A DNA stretch of 64,000 bases, taken from NCBI GenBank assembly GCA_012184525.1, contig WOFQ01000010.1, forward strand, positions 682,001-746,000. The letters run 5' to 3'. The number at the start of each line of letters is the position of its first letter. Position 1 is the first letter of the stretch. The DNA comes from Xenoacremonium recifei (lineage: Eukaryota > Ascomycota > Sordariomycetes > Hypocreales > Nectriaceae). The notes below the pieces were generated by a model. The model saw nothing but the letters and a program-made list of their open reading frames with translations. It searched no databases and was not told where the DNA came from. A program made the translations under genes and the position numbers. This document shows positions 48,888-59,911 of the stretch, piece after piece.

Positions 48888-51800
48888 TAGTTATGTGTTA
48901 GAGCGAACCGTATTCGCTCATAATCAGCTGATTTCTCCAACATAGGAAAGGTGTCAAAGCCCAGCTCCCATCTTCTGACCTTGTCCGTCAATTTAGTGGC
49001 ATGCAGAAACGGGCGGAAGCAACGGAAGCCTGCGATCTCTTCCTGCATGGGAATAGGGACAATCAACTTCCTGAGCGCTTGGTCTGTCAAACTCGCCGAG
49101 CATACTCCCTGTGGAGCTGATCCCCTGCTCGGTGTTGGAGAACAAACACCAAATCAAGGTACCGGGAATTCTCCATACTCCGTCCGGAGTGCTAGAGGAA
49201 GATCGCCAATGTGACTGATCATGTCGTGATGTGTATGGTGTTGGTCGTGTCTCTTCGCACGAGAGACCCATTTGGCAGTTTGAGATCCGTTTCTTTGGTA
49301 CTCATAGGGTGCCAGGGTTTAGATCAAGGCGTCTGGAAAGGCGCACGGGCGGCTAGATTCTGGGATCTTGTCCCTATTGAGCAGAGCCAAGAGACAATGC
49401 CAGCGCAAAAAGTAAAGCCTTGTCGATCAAGCTTTCGGATGATTCTAGAACGCCTTCACAGAGGAATGTGAGAACATGGAGCTTTGAGTTGCCTCCCGCC
49501 CTACATTGCACTTTGGATCTTCGGCCCTCATGATGGGCGATTTGGACCCGTTGGAGTGGGAACTGAATCTGATGGAAAATGGGGTTAAGACAAGTGAAGT
49601 CATTCTCCAGTTCTGTCATAATTCTGTTTGCTCGCCATGGCCTGCCCGCATCGCTGGCATACTTGGCTCTCGGACATCGCACCCGACCAACGAGAACGTT
49701 GATCAGATTCCTGAGGGGCGGTTCCAACACAATCCACCGTGATCAGGGTCTCCAGCGAATTGGCTCCCTGGAGCTATCGGGGTGTCCTAGAGCAGCTGCA
49801 TGAGGCCGTCTGTGTGTCTGACAGCATCAATCGCCAAGCACGCGTTATTAGTCTCATGAATATGGAGTTCCCAGCCACCGATTGTCGTTGATTGCAGTAA
49901 CCCACAGGACGATCAGGTCTCGTGGCCGCATCCTGTTGCTGACCGGATCCTGGCACGAGGAATAGACGCTCTCAATTGATGGAATGCCTACTGTCCGGAG
50001 CGGGGGTTGAAACCGTCGAACCAGTCTGGTTTTGGCTCATGCTTCAGCCGCCCCGGAACTGTGTGATCCAGTGGAGGAAGAAGAGGAGCAAGAGGATTCG
50101 CCCTGGTGTTAGTGAATGGTGTTGAAATCGGGATGGGGATGATCCACCCCAGCATAGTTGCCCTCCGTCTTTACTCCGGAGCCGCTGAGGATCCTGGGAC
50201 TTTGATGCTGAAGCTGAATTGGTGCTCAGATCGAGGATGTCGCCACTGCTGCTCCAAGGTCGTAGGCGCGTGTTACAGCGGCAGAAAGACAGGGGATGCT
50301 GCCTCTAGCCGTCACAGAGCCAACAGCCGTTTCGTGGCGGCGTTTCCGCTCCTTGAGGTTGGCACTGTTGGGTCTGGCCACGCGACGACCCACGGCCTAG
50401 CGCCGGGAGAGGAATTGATCAAGGGCTGGATGAGGCGCCACCTGTTGCAAGTTGTCCAAGGCTGGGCTGGCATTGGCACTGGCACGTTGGGACCAGCACG
50501 GCCCCGAGAGGCCGGATGCCCGCCCTGTCATTCAGGACCCCCCAGTTGAGGGCACCCCATCAGATCGATTGCACAGGCCTTCCAGGAGTGAGCTTTCTCG
50601 TGGCCTCGTGCCCTGAGCGGAGAGTGTCTCTCGAGCCGGGATTAGGAGTGCCAGGGCACTGTCTGACAGCAGACACATAAAGGCATCTTCCTGTTGCGGC
50701 TTGGCTGGGCGACTGAAAGAGTCTGAGAGCCTGAGACCATGTTGCATCACGGGGGGACCATGGGTGATCCCTGGAAGCTGTCAGTCGGAATCCAGTCGGT
50801 GCTCTCCCCTAAGCCTTATCTGCTAAATTAGCAGCCCCCCAAAGGCCCCTGGATTGGGTTGAAGTGCACAGTCAACGGGTTAGTCTGTACGACGTAGCAA
50901 CGCGGGCCGTGACTGATCGAGAGAGATGTTGCTGTCAAGAACGGCTGTCAAGTCAAGCACGAAGACCGGACTACCGCCGTCAGCCATGTGGTTGCTGAAC
51001 ACGTTTTCCGGAGTCCCAGCCCAGGACCAAACGGGCAACTCAGGGCAGAGTTTCGCTCTCGCTGGCTCCCCTAACGGAAACTCTGTTCCCAAAGGGCTGA
51101 TATTGGACTCCTGCTGGGGACTCCGTCTGCCGTTTAGAGCGCGGCACAGCCTCCACCGCGCTGCTGCCCGCCACATGTGAGATGTCAACACAACACACTC
51201 ACACCTCACAGACAGACAACCAACATGGAGGTATCATGTACATGGAACACGCCCGCGCGCCATGGCCCTGCTCCACACGCTGCTCAGCTCTAGTCGCCCA
51301 GTGTCGACAGCCAGGTTAGGGAACGCCGCTCCCAGTCGTGAGGTGCCCTTCCGCGGGATTAAGCTCGTTCTGGACAAGCATCGAGGATCCTGGCCTTGAG
51401 GAGACGGACAAGGCTTGACAAGGATCACGAAGAGGGGGGGAAATAAGGTGGTTCTCATGGCTTTTGGCTTCACACTCCAGCCGCTGATGGGAGGGGCGCT
51501 CTCGTCCCGTCTCCTCTCCCAAGTTCCCTCCTCCTGGTTGATGAAGGCCATTGTCCAATCCCCCTCTCCACCGCCCAACCATTTCAGCCGCCCCGCGTCA
51601 GTAACCCCGTCCCTGGGCCTGCCTGTCTCCTGGCAATAATAACATCATTCATCTCTTTAAGGGATTGATCCTCTCCCCTTTGCTTCTCTGTGCCTCTCTT
51701 CCCGGCCTAATGAACTCAGGTCCTCTCCACACCTCTGCTCCTCTCCCCAGATCCCACATCCCGCAGCTTGGAGTTCCGGTCACTCTTCAACAACAAGTGC

Positions 51801-53290
51801 CTCGACGCCATCAACAAACCGATTGTCTCTCTGCTGATCCGTGTCCGCAGGATTAGAGAGACTCGAGATCTTGGACGAGCTGGCAGCTCTTCCGAAATCC
51901 ACTCTTGCTCGGCCCCATTCCCTACTTTGACCTTTCGAGAGAGCGTGTCCGCTCCAGTGACAAGGTCCAAGCCCGTCACGTCTCTTGGACCGGCTTCCCA
52001 CACCGTTACAGCCCCTCTCCGCTCCCCTTCCCACCCTTCCTCCACGGGCGGCCCAGCCGCGAGTTAGTAGCCTCTTTTGCTCTACTGCTTGTTCGTGGCC
52101 CTGGTCACCAAAGAGGTCAAGCCTCACCACCGGGGTTGCTCTTGAGTGACCCACGATTCCGGGCTGACGGTTGATCAGCAACAAGCATTGCCAGATAGAC
52201 GCACCATCCCCTCTGCATGCGGCAGCTCTCCCACAAATACGACCTTCCAAACTTCCAACTCCAGGGGCCTCTTTCGTCTGTTCCCCCTGGCGAAGCAACC
52301 CAACCCAACCCCCGGCCCGTCCTCGCTCGGACTTGGATCCCTCCCCCTGGAACCTCCTCCTCCTGGAAGATCGACTTACAGAGGAGCTTCTCTCCGCCCA
52401 TCGTGATCCCGCCTCCGTCGAAGCATCGGGCCACGGAGAACACTCGAAACGCCTTGGCCTGGCCCGGATCACGGTGCTTCTTCACCCGCCTCTCCACTTC
52501 AGTCGGCATCTTGGTCGCACTCCTGACTCCTCTTACACGACCCCCAAGTCCAAGTCGGATATCCGCCCCACCGTTTGGTGCCCTTGCAGACGACAATTCT
52601 TAGGTCTTCGGACCTCTTGCCCATCCCCGATTACCAGGACGCTACGCCGTACTCCTCAAGGGTCTGAAAAGACGGCCGGCCCAGTCCCGTCTTCTCTTAA
52701 CGGGGCTGTAGTATTATCAACCATCACCGGGCAGCTGTCAAGACCCTAGCCTCCTGCAGGCCCCTTTGTTTTGTTGTCTTGTCAAAGACACCCCCCTTAC
52801 AACCCTCCCGGTCTTTGCCCGGGAACAGTCGTCATTGACTAGGGCAGAGTTGTAGTCGTTCTGGGTGAGGAGGCCCCGAAGAATCCTGACGCAGGTCGGT
52901 CACGTCCGCGCCGTGACCGTCGTGACGGGTTTGGTTTTGTTCTCCAAACGGCCCTACCCGCGTGCGTGGACCAACGTTCCCGCAGCCTGGGTTGCCTGCC
53001 CTGCCTTGCCTACCAGTCTGCCTGCCTGTGCTCTCATCTCATCTCCTGAGCGAGCGAGCCCCTTGTTGACTTCTTCGGAGCTATCGGGGCATACAGCTGC
53101 TTTAAAGCTCGACGCTCTGCCGTCTTGTTCCCGCTGTGCCGCTGTGCCTCCGGTGTGCAAGACCACTTTTCCTCTAACCGATGTCAGTTCCACGGTAAAG
53201 CATGCGAATCGCGTACGTACCTGCAGACACACACCCTGGTTCGGTTCGTCACGCTGCGCAGCAGCCGCTTTGAGCTTGCTGAGCCCTTTG

Positions 53291-53380
53291 CTCTACGCGA
53301 GGTGTCTCTACGCGAGGTCTGTCTCTCTCCACGTCTCTCTACGCGAGGTTGCTCTGCACCGGAGCTTCTCTACGCGAGGT
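53291..53380 (+). repeat. four copies of CTCTACGCGAGGT in the PRO1 leader
   Basis: Identical 13-bp copies lie at 53291-53303, 53306-53318, 53337-53349 and 53368-53380. Start spacings are 15, 31 and 31 bp. The last two share a longer flank (GAGGTnGCTCT). A fifth copy matching 11 bases is inside intron 1 of the next gene (53780-53790). The core ACGCGA resembles MCB/APSES-type sites. The array ends 47 bp before the start codon. Confidence 0.85.
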
Positions 53381-53427
53381 CGCTCTACCGAGAAACTACG
53401 CGCACCGGTTCCTGAAACATTACCGCA

Positions 53428-55792
53428 ATGGGCGACTATTATCACCAGTTCCTCTCGTCCATGTCGGGCGCCGGCATGAATCCGGCTACTACGCCGGACG
53501 AGATGTTCCCCTCCCCTATGACTGGCGCCCCGATGCAGATGTCCACAGCCGTGTCGATGCCCGGGCCGTACCAGCAGCTCGGGTACTTCACAGGGTTCCC
53601 CGAGCCTATGATGTTTGATGCCGCAAAGGCACAAGCACAGCAGAAGGGTCAAGGCCGGAGAAAATCAAGTGCCGGGCTTGTAGCCCCTGGTGTAGAACAT
53701 GTGAAGCATCGGAGGACGCGTTCCGGGTGTTTCATGTGTCGAAGTCGGAGAGTCAAGGTAAGAGATGATACCGGAACAACTCTACGCGAGCTCCTGGCTG
53801 ACTTACAAAGTGCGACGAATCACGGCCCATCTGCGAACGTAGGGCCCTCACTCAACTGTGGACTTTGGTGTGGGAAGCTGACCGCATATAGGCTGTAGAA
53901 AGGGGAACCGAGAATGTGTATATCCGGACCCTCCCGCTGCAAAGGGCGGTTCTGGTGCAAGCAAATCCAGAGAGAGCTCTTCAGCACAGCAAGCAAGTCC
54001 GCCATCCTCAAACGGAGAGGAAGATGAAGAAGTCGGATCCGAGTCGAAACTCGAGCCAATTCTCGACGAAGATGAACCCGATGTGCGTTCCCAGACCTCC
54101 TCGACGTCTGGAATGCCCAGGAGAGCCAGCATGACTACGGCGAACATTCGACGGTTAGGTGGTCGTCAAAACTCGGAAACACCGTCCCAAGAAGGCACTA
54201 AAAACTCGTCACCGTCAGCCTCAACAGCGACCCCGAGTAGCCTGGCAACTGGTATATATCAATCGACAGACTTCCCTCCGCAGACGGGACCGGTAGACTG
54301 GTCAAACTTGCCACAGGACGCGCAGCGTTACTTGTCACATTTCGTGGACCATATGACCAATTATCACTATTGCATGCCGAGCGACCCCGACAACTTCTTC
54401 AGGACAACGCTGCCCAGCGTGGCCGTAAAGCACGAGCCGCTTCTGAATGCCCTGGTCGGTTTCTCTGCCTACCATGTAACATTGCAGAATCCAGATGGCA
54501 AACTCGAAGACTTCTTGCAGTACTACAACCAAAGTGTAACTCTTCTTCTGGGGCTTCTGAAGAGAAAAGAGAAGCACAGCGTTGGTACACTCTTGACTAT
54601 CCTGCAGCTTGCCACGATCGAGGTAATTTGAACTCTGCTAGACTACACGGTATCTTGTCTTACACAATTTTAGGAGTACTTGGGTGACTGGGTCAACCTG
54701 ATGGGCCACCAAAAAGCTGCCTTCGAGATTCTGACGAAGTTGTTCACTCCGCAGACCGTCATGCAAACTCCGATGGGAAGGATGTGTTTGAGTTGGTACG
54801 CACGATTCGACAATTTCATCGCTCTCATGGGCGGCTTTCCGACGGCTCTGCCCCGCGAATGGTTCACTGCTCCGGTCGAATTCTACCAGTCCCAGCTCGC
54901 AACCTATCCAGACGATATACGATGGAAGATGGATGAATGGTCTTCGCGACTCCGAGTTATCTCTTACGATATGTCGATCCTCTTTGCTCGAGGCAGTCGA
55001 GAGCAAATTTCGCCAGAACAGTTCATGGCCGAGCACGAGGCGTTGGAGAACAGAATACTGCAATGGAGGGAAAACGTTGACGTTGCTCTCATGGATCCCG
55101 ATTACCTCGTCAAAGACTACACGCCCGCTAAGGCCCCCGATCCCGAAGATATTGTCGACCCATTCAGCGGCAAGATTCTGTACGACTTCCCTCTCTTCAC
55201 GACGACATTGCTTTTGGCAGAATGGAACTCCATCATGATCATGCACAAATGCCAATCTTCAGGGGTGCGCCCAGATATCCTCTTCGCAGAACTGGCAAAG
55301 CACGCATATGCTACGTGTCAATACTTTGACACCTTAGAGTATTGGCCCTCAACTCCTCCTGGAGTCTTGATTCTCTGCCAAGCCTGTATTGCCATCGCGT
55401 GTCTATTCCTGCCCCAGGACTCTCAACATTGGATGTGGTTTCGGCGAAAGTTCGCCCTGCTGGAAACCATGGGGTAAGTTTTATTCATTCCAGCATAGAA
55501 CCCCTTAAAAAGACTCTAACGCCTTTGCCCTAGGTACATACATCCAGTGACTCTTCGGACGAAGATGGGCATGATGTTCCATGAACCAGCGTGTGCCCGA
55601 TGGTGGTTACCGAACGACGAAGGGTTCAGTCCCGTATTACAAAGCATTCGGAGTTTCGCCGACGAAAGGAATAGGGTTGCGGTCACAGCCCAGCAAGAGA
55701 ACCTACGAGAAGTTAGACATATCTTTGCAAAAATGGAGTTGAACGACCCAACAGCTGCGGCTTTGGGCGGGGAAGGGATGCCCTCAGGTTGA
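53428..55792 (+). CDS. Zn2Cys6 developmental regulator, PRO1/RosA/NosA family
   Basis: Nuclear transcription factor of the family that includes Sordaria PRO1, Neurospora ADV-1 and Aspergillus RosA/NosA, regulators of fruiting-body development and cell fusion. Exons 53428-53757, 53811-53838, 53892-54622, 54674-55473 and 55534-55792 give 715 residues. The zinc cluster (about residues 100-127) is complete: CX2CX6CX6CX2CX6C, read across three exons. An acidic Ser-rich linker follows. The large helical fungal-TF region then includes LLTILQLATIEEYLGDWVNL, GHQKAAFEILTKLFTPQTVM, and near the end WLPNDEGFSPVLQSIRSFADERN. The 28-nt exon 2 codes for CDESRPICE, inside the cluster. The start MGDYYHQFL is the first ATG after the repeat-bearing leader. 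Whether it is the PRO1 or the RosA-type paralogue needs a tree. Confidence 0.9.
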
Positions 55793-56145
55793 GGGTAAAA
55801 CAATAAAACAGTCAAAATTTTATCGTTTCAAACTGCATCTCAAGCTAAAATTTGTGTTGTTTGTTTATACGTGCAGGGTTTACGCTAACGGCAGTGTAAT
55901 CCGGCGAGATGTGCGAAAAGAGCCACTGGTACTGGAAATTATGACTTCAAAGGTATAACCCTTTATTTATCTGGCATGTGCGTGGGGATCTTATTCCATA
56001 TTTGAACCGTCACCATGATTATCTGTCTGCCCAAGCTACTAGCTATTATACATCATCCTGACTCAGGGGTATGTCTATCATTGTCAAGTCCGAGCCAACA
56101 CCGTGGATACATCGAGGCAAAGAGAAAAGGTATTAGAATACTTCA
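55793..56145. other. convergent intergenic, PRO1-like to MOB gene
   Basis: A 353-bp tail-to-tail spacer, partly AT-rich near 55800-55880 and presumably 3' UTRs. Nothing else is seen. Confidence 0.6.
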
Positions 56146-57810
56146 TCATGTCGCTTTATCTTCCTCGTCGGGGGTTTCCTCCGGCAAGGTTACTGACTCC
56201 GAAGGTACAGATTCATCAGAAGTGTCTTCAACCTTGGAACTAGCGTCCGCTGAACCTGGCTCAGGGGCGTCTTCTTTAGTGGGTGCAGGTGTCTCCTCCT
56301 CAGCAGGCACAACTGGTTCTGCAGAGAATGGAGAAGTGGGCTCTGCTTCTTGGGCTGCCGGCTCAACGTGAGTTTCTGATTCTTCCTTTTCAGGAACTTC
56401 CTTTGCTTCATCGGAGATTTCAGGCGGCTCTTGTGAGGGAGCGGGAGACTCTTCGATCACAGGATTGCTCCCCTGAGTGGGGGTTTCAGTTGACTCAACA
56501 TCGACGATGGTCTGGTCGGCGTCCGACTCCTCCGCGACGGTATCCTCCTGTTCCAAAGCTGGTGGTTCAGGTTGAGGCTCAGGCTCCGGTTTCGGTTTCG
56601 GCTCTTTGTGTTTGGGCCTAGGTTTTGACTGAACCACGGGGGCTTGTTCCACGATGACAGGGACATCGGCCACCTCGGCATCTTCGTTGACAGTTGGAGG
56701 AGGTGCAATATGCATCTCCTTCATCTTCCGCGTAATACCATCACCTTCCTCCTCCTCCGCCTCCATGACCGTCGTCACGGCACTACCTGTCGATGGGCTG
56801 CTCCTAATATGCCTTCGAGTGTTGGTACGGATGGGATGGAGGCTATCCTCCTCAGGAGGTTGTCCACGCTGCTGAGAAGGAGGCTTGAGAATCTGAGGTG
56901 GTGGTTTCTCTGGCTCTTGCTCAACAGACGGAGTTTCAAGCCCCTCCGCCTCTGGTGGAAGCTTATAATTCTCCGCGGGTAGGAGGTCGTACAGATCGCA
57001 CACGGACTTGAAGAAAGCGTAGAGACCAGTCTGTCCTTCAACGGACCAGAACACCCCACGGTGCTGAAACCAGGCATGCGCAAAGATTCTGTGTAATCGC
57101 CGGAACACGTTGACAAGGTTCTTTACTCCGATATTCTTGCTATGATTGTCGCTGAGGACAACAAATCGGCTTGGAAAGATCTTCTGGTCGGTGACTACAT
57201 TGGCGGCCCAATCAAGAGTGTGGCAGCAGTAATCGATGGCGCAGCAGCTCTTTGGTTGTTCATGAACAGCGCACAGAAACTGCCATTCGGAGGCGCGCAT
57301 TTCCGGACAGGTATTCGCGCTACAGGGTGGTGTGTCGAATAGGAAGCCCACAATGAGCGAGTTGCATTGAGAGATTAGGAAACGGCAGAGCTCATACAAC
57401 CAGAGAGTGCGATCGATACCGGCGGGAGGTTGCGCTAGTTGAAGCGCGGTCGAACGGGTGAGTGCTTTCGTGTTGGAGGCAGTATGATAGTAGTGGAGGG
57501 CTGCAAGATGTTCTTGCAGTTGAAAAGCCGAATCGAGCTATGTAAAGTCAATTCCCAGCCCAAAACCTTGTGTGTTCGGAAGACTTCGACAAACCTCGTG
57601 GAGTGGAATCAATGGAGGACCAGCCGCCATATCCTCGGATTTCGTTCCAGGATGTATGCGCCGTCGAGAGCTCGCGTCGAGCATCGTCTGTTCTTGATGG
57701 GTTGTGTGTGGAATCGCAGCAGGACCTCCAGCAGGAGATTTTGGCCCGATCTGAATCTCCGCGGCTGGAGGTGGGCTCGGTAGCCGTGGCGAAGCCGGAG
57801 CCAGCGACAT
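56146..57810 (-). CDS. MOB4/phocein-family protein with long acidic tail
   Basis: Homologue of phocein (Mob4; Sordaria MOB3), a subunit of the STRIPAK complex that controls hyphal fusion and fruiting-body formation. Exons 57810-57595 and 57537-56146 give 535 residues; the 57-nt intron is in phase and joins PLIPLHE to LDSAFQLQEHLAALHYYHT. The Mob fold spans about residues 75-290. It has the zinc-site Cys pair in CSANTCPEM, the His pair in HRIFAH, and phocein-like FVVLSDNHSKNIGVKNLVNVFRRLHR. The last 240 residues are a Pro/Glu/Ser/Thr-rich tail with runs such as PKPEPEPQPEPP, longer than in animal Mob4. The start at 57810 gives a Pro-rich N-terminus. The gene is divergent from the ZNG1-like gene. 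Confidence 0.92.
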
Positions 57811-58231
57811 GATGATAGTTGGTGACGTCGCAGCTGAGAGAGTAGAATGCCAGCGAAATGTCGTTGGAGAGTTGGGCGGCTAGAGGCCGACAAGGCTGCT
57901 GTTAGGAGCGACGCGATTGGGGAGCTGTTGCTTTGGTGCTTATTATCGACAGAGCTCCATACATGCATACCATTATTCTTTTAACAAGGGTACCACATTA
58001 TCCGGAACAATCCCTAAGTGATTATATAGACCCACTTGGGGAGTGCCTGGAGGTTCCATGTCCTCATAGGTGGGCTCTGCCGAGTACAACCTAAAAGTTG
58101 GAAACGTCCTTGTCCTTGGCCACATCGTGCTTGATTCGCTCCTATATTTTCAGATGAATATTCATTTTTTTATATTTTACGGCGCTCTTTAGGAATATTT
58201 CTGCTACGAGGGGGACTTCCTGTTCGTGAAA
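57811..58231. promoter_or_regulatory. divergent promoter, MOB / ZNG1-like gene
   Basis: 421 bp between divergent start codons, with an AT-rich core at about 58140-58200. Both promoters must lie here. No consensus element was identified with confidence. Confidence 0.55.
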
Positions 58232-59603
58232 ATGGATTTTGACGATGATGCGCCGCCAGAACTGGTCGATACGATATCAGAAGACCAGGAAGATGGAGTG
58301 CTGGTCAAAGTCCCAATAACCATCGTCACAGGTACTCATTTTTACTTCTCTGCAATATGAAACCTCTGGCCTAATTTCCCTCAAGGTTATTTAGGAGCAG
58401 GAAAGACGACGCTTTTAAACTACATTTTGACCGCACAACATGGCAAGAAGATCGCCGTGATCATGAACGGTACGGAATAGCAATATTTGCTAAGATGCCT
58501 TTACTGACTTGGGGCTAGAATTCGGGGACTGTGCGTGAGATCTTTACAAATACTTGGGTTCGCTCCTTACTAATTGTGCAGCCCTCGACATTGAGAAGTC
58601 TCTTACAGTAAACAAGGGTGGTGAGCAGGTCGAGGAATGGCTCGAAGTGGGAAATGGCTGTATTTGCTGCTCGGTCAAGTATGTAAGATCCCTTGATACA
58701 AGTTTTATGCTGACGTGTTTCACGAACAGGGACACTGGTGTGAACGCGATTGAGTCTCTCATGGAGAAGAAGGGAGCGTTTGACTACATACTGCTCGAGA
58801 CTACCGGGCTGGCGGACCCGGGAAACCTAGCACCCTTGTTCTGGGTTGACGACGGCCTGGGAAGCACAATATACCTTGACGGTATTGTGACCTTGGTGGA
58901 TGCTAAGAATATCTTGCGAAACCTAGATGACCCGAGTGGCAAGGTGGAAGGCCATGATGACCATCACGACAGCCACGGACCCTTAATGACAACGGCGCAC
59001 GTCCAGATCTCTCACGCAGATGTGATTGTCATAAACAAATCAGACATGGTGACCGAGGCCGAGCTCGGGATAGTAAAAGCCAGGATCCAGTCAATCAACG
59101 GGCTGGCAAAGATCCACATCACGGAAAGGAGTGTCGTGCCACAGCTGGAGGGCTTTCTCCTGGACCTGCACGCGTACGATCGGTTTGATGAGACAGCGGC
59201 AAGTGCAAAAGGGCATAGTCACCTTGATCCCGTGAGTTATTGTAACACTTGATGACCTGTATGTGTTGCTGACCGGCAGTCAATATCCACTGTAACCATT
59301 CCCGTCGGCCCGTTGCGTGCGGACCAGCTGGATGAGGTAGACCGTTGGCTGCGATCGGTGTTGTGGGACAGCAAACTCCCTGGAGCAGGCGAATTCGAGA
59401 CGTTTGAGATACATCGATCCAAAGGCCGGCTGGTCTTGGATAATGGGGATGTGAAAATTATGCAGGGGGTGAGGGAGGTCTTTGAGATCAATGATGCGCC
59501 CTCGGGGAGCGACGAGGGTCCCAAGGAAGGCAAAATCATCTTGATTGGCCGGAATCTCTCGAGTCTCGATTTCGAAAAGAGCCTTCAGAAAGTATTAAAT
59601 TAA
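58232..59603 (+). CDS. ZNG1: ZNG1/CBWD-type zinc metallochaperone GTPase
   Basis: COG0523/CobW-family GTPase. The eukaryotic ZNG1 branch delivers zinc to methionine aminopeptidase 1. Exons 58232-58331, 58386-58469, 58519-58530, 58582-58678, 58730-59231 and 59280-59603 give 372 residues. Visible motifs: Walker A GYLGAGKTTLLNYIL, the metal-binding GNGCICCSVK (CxCC), the G3-like ETTGLADPG, the NKSD guanine motif, a His/Asp-rich loop (GHDDHHDSHG), and a C-terminal CobW_C domain ending LDFEKSLQKVLN. Exon 3 is only 12 nt, coding EFGD/S. The N-terminus reads DDAPPELVDTI, where many ZNG1 proteins have CPELV, so the Cys is absent. Confidence 0.92.
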
Positions 59604-59911
59604 ATTATCGGGCGCGTAGCCATGCGCGTAGCCGTGGCGGTGCACTCTGGCCGCTTGATGTGACGCCGCAAACAGATTCAGTGTGATAAACGTCAGCCTC
59701 GGCCGGGCGCATGCATGATTGGCTGATATCGGATTAAAGGTGCGGGTCCACCCTGATCTTGGTCATCCGCCAGCCTTCTCGAACAGCACACAAAAGCCAG
59801 AGCATCAACGCCAAAGCCACGACGCCGTTTCACGTAACAAAGTAATCTCGAGAGCCTGGTTCCTCCAGATCGAGTCGCCTCAGACCGACACTCACACGAT
59901 CCATTGAAACC
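59604..59911. other. short intergenic, ZNG1 to NOT2
   Basis: About 300 bp between two plus-strand genes, holding the ZNG1-like 3' UTR and the NOT2 promoter. No other feature. Confidence 0.6.

Larger units (their letters stand above)
45974..53427. other. 7.4 kb stretch without recognisable genes, upstream of PRO1-like gene
   Basis: No frame shows motifs or intron-linked protein blocks. Its left end is the MOSC gene promoter. The right third (about 51600-53427) is strongly pyrimidine-rich on the plus strand, as expected for a long promoter and 5' leader of the next gene. Short inverted repeats occur (annotated separately). A non-coding RNA or an orphan gene cannot be excluded. Confidence 0.5.

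Noticed and set aside
51780..52749. Overlapping 190-230 codon frames on both strands
   Set aside because: Both follow the C/T-rich composition of the PRO1 upstream region; Ser/Pro/Arg-rich translations without motifs.
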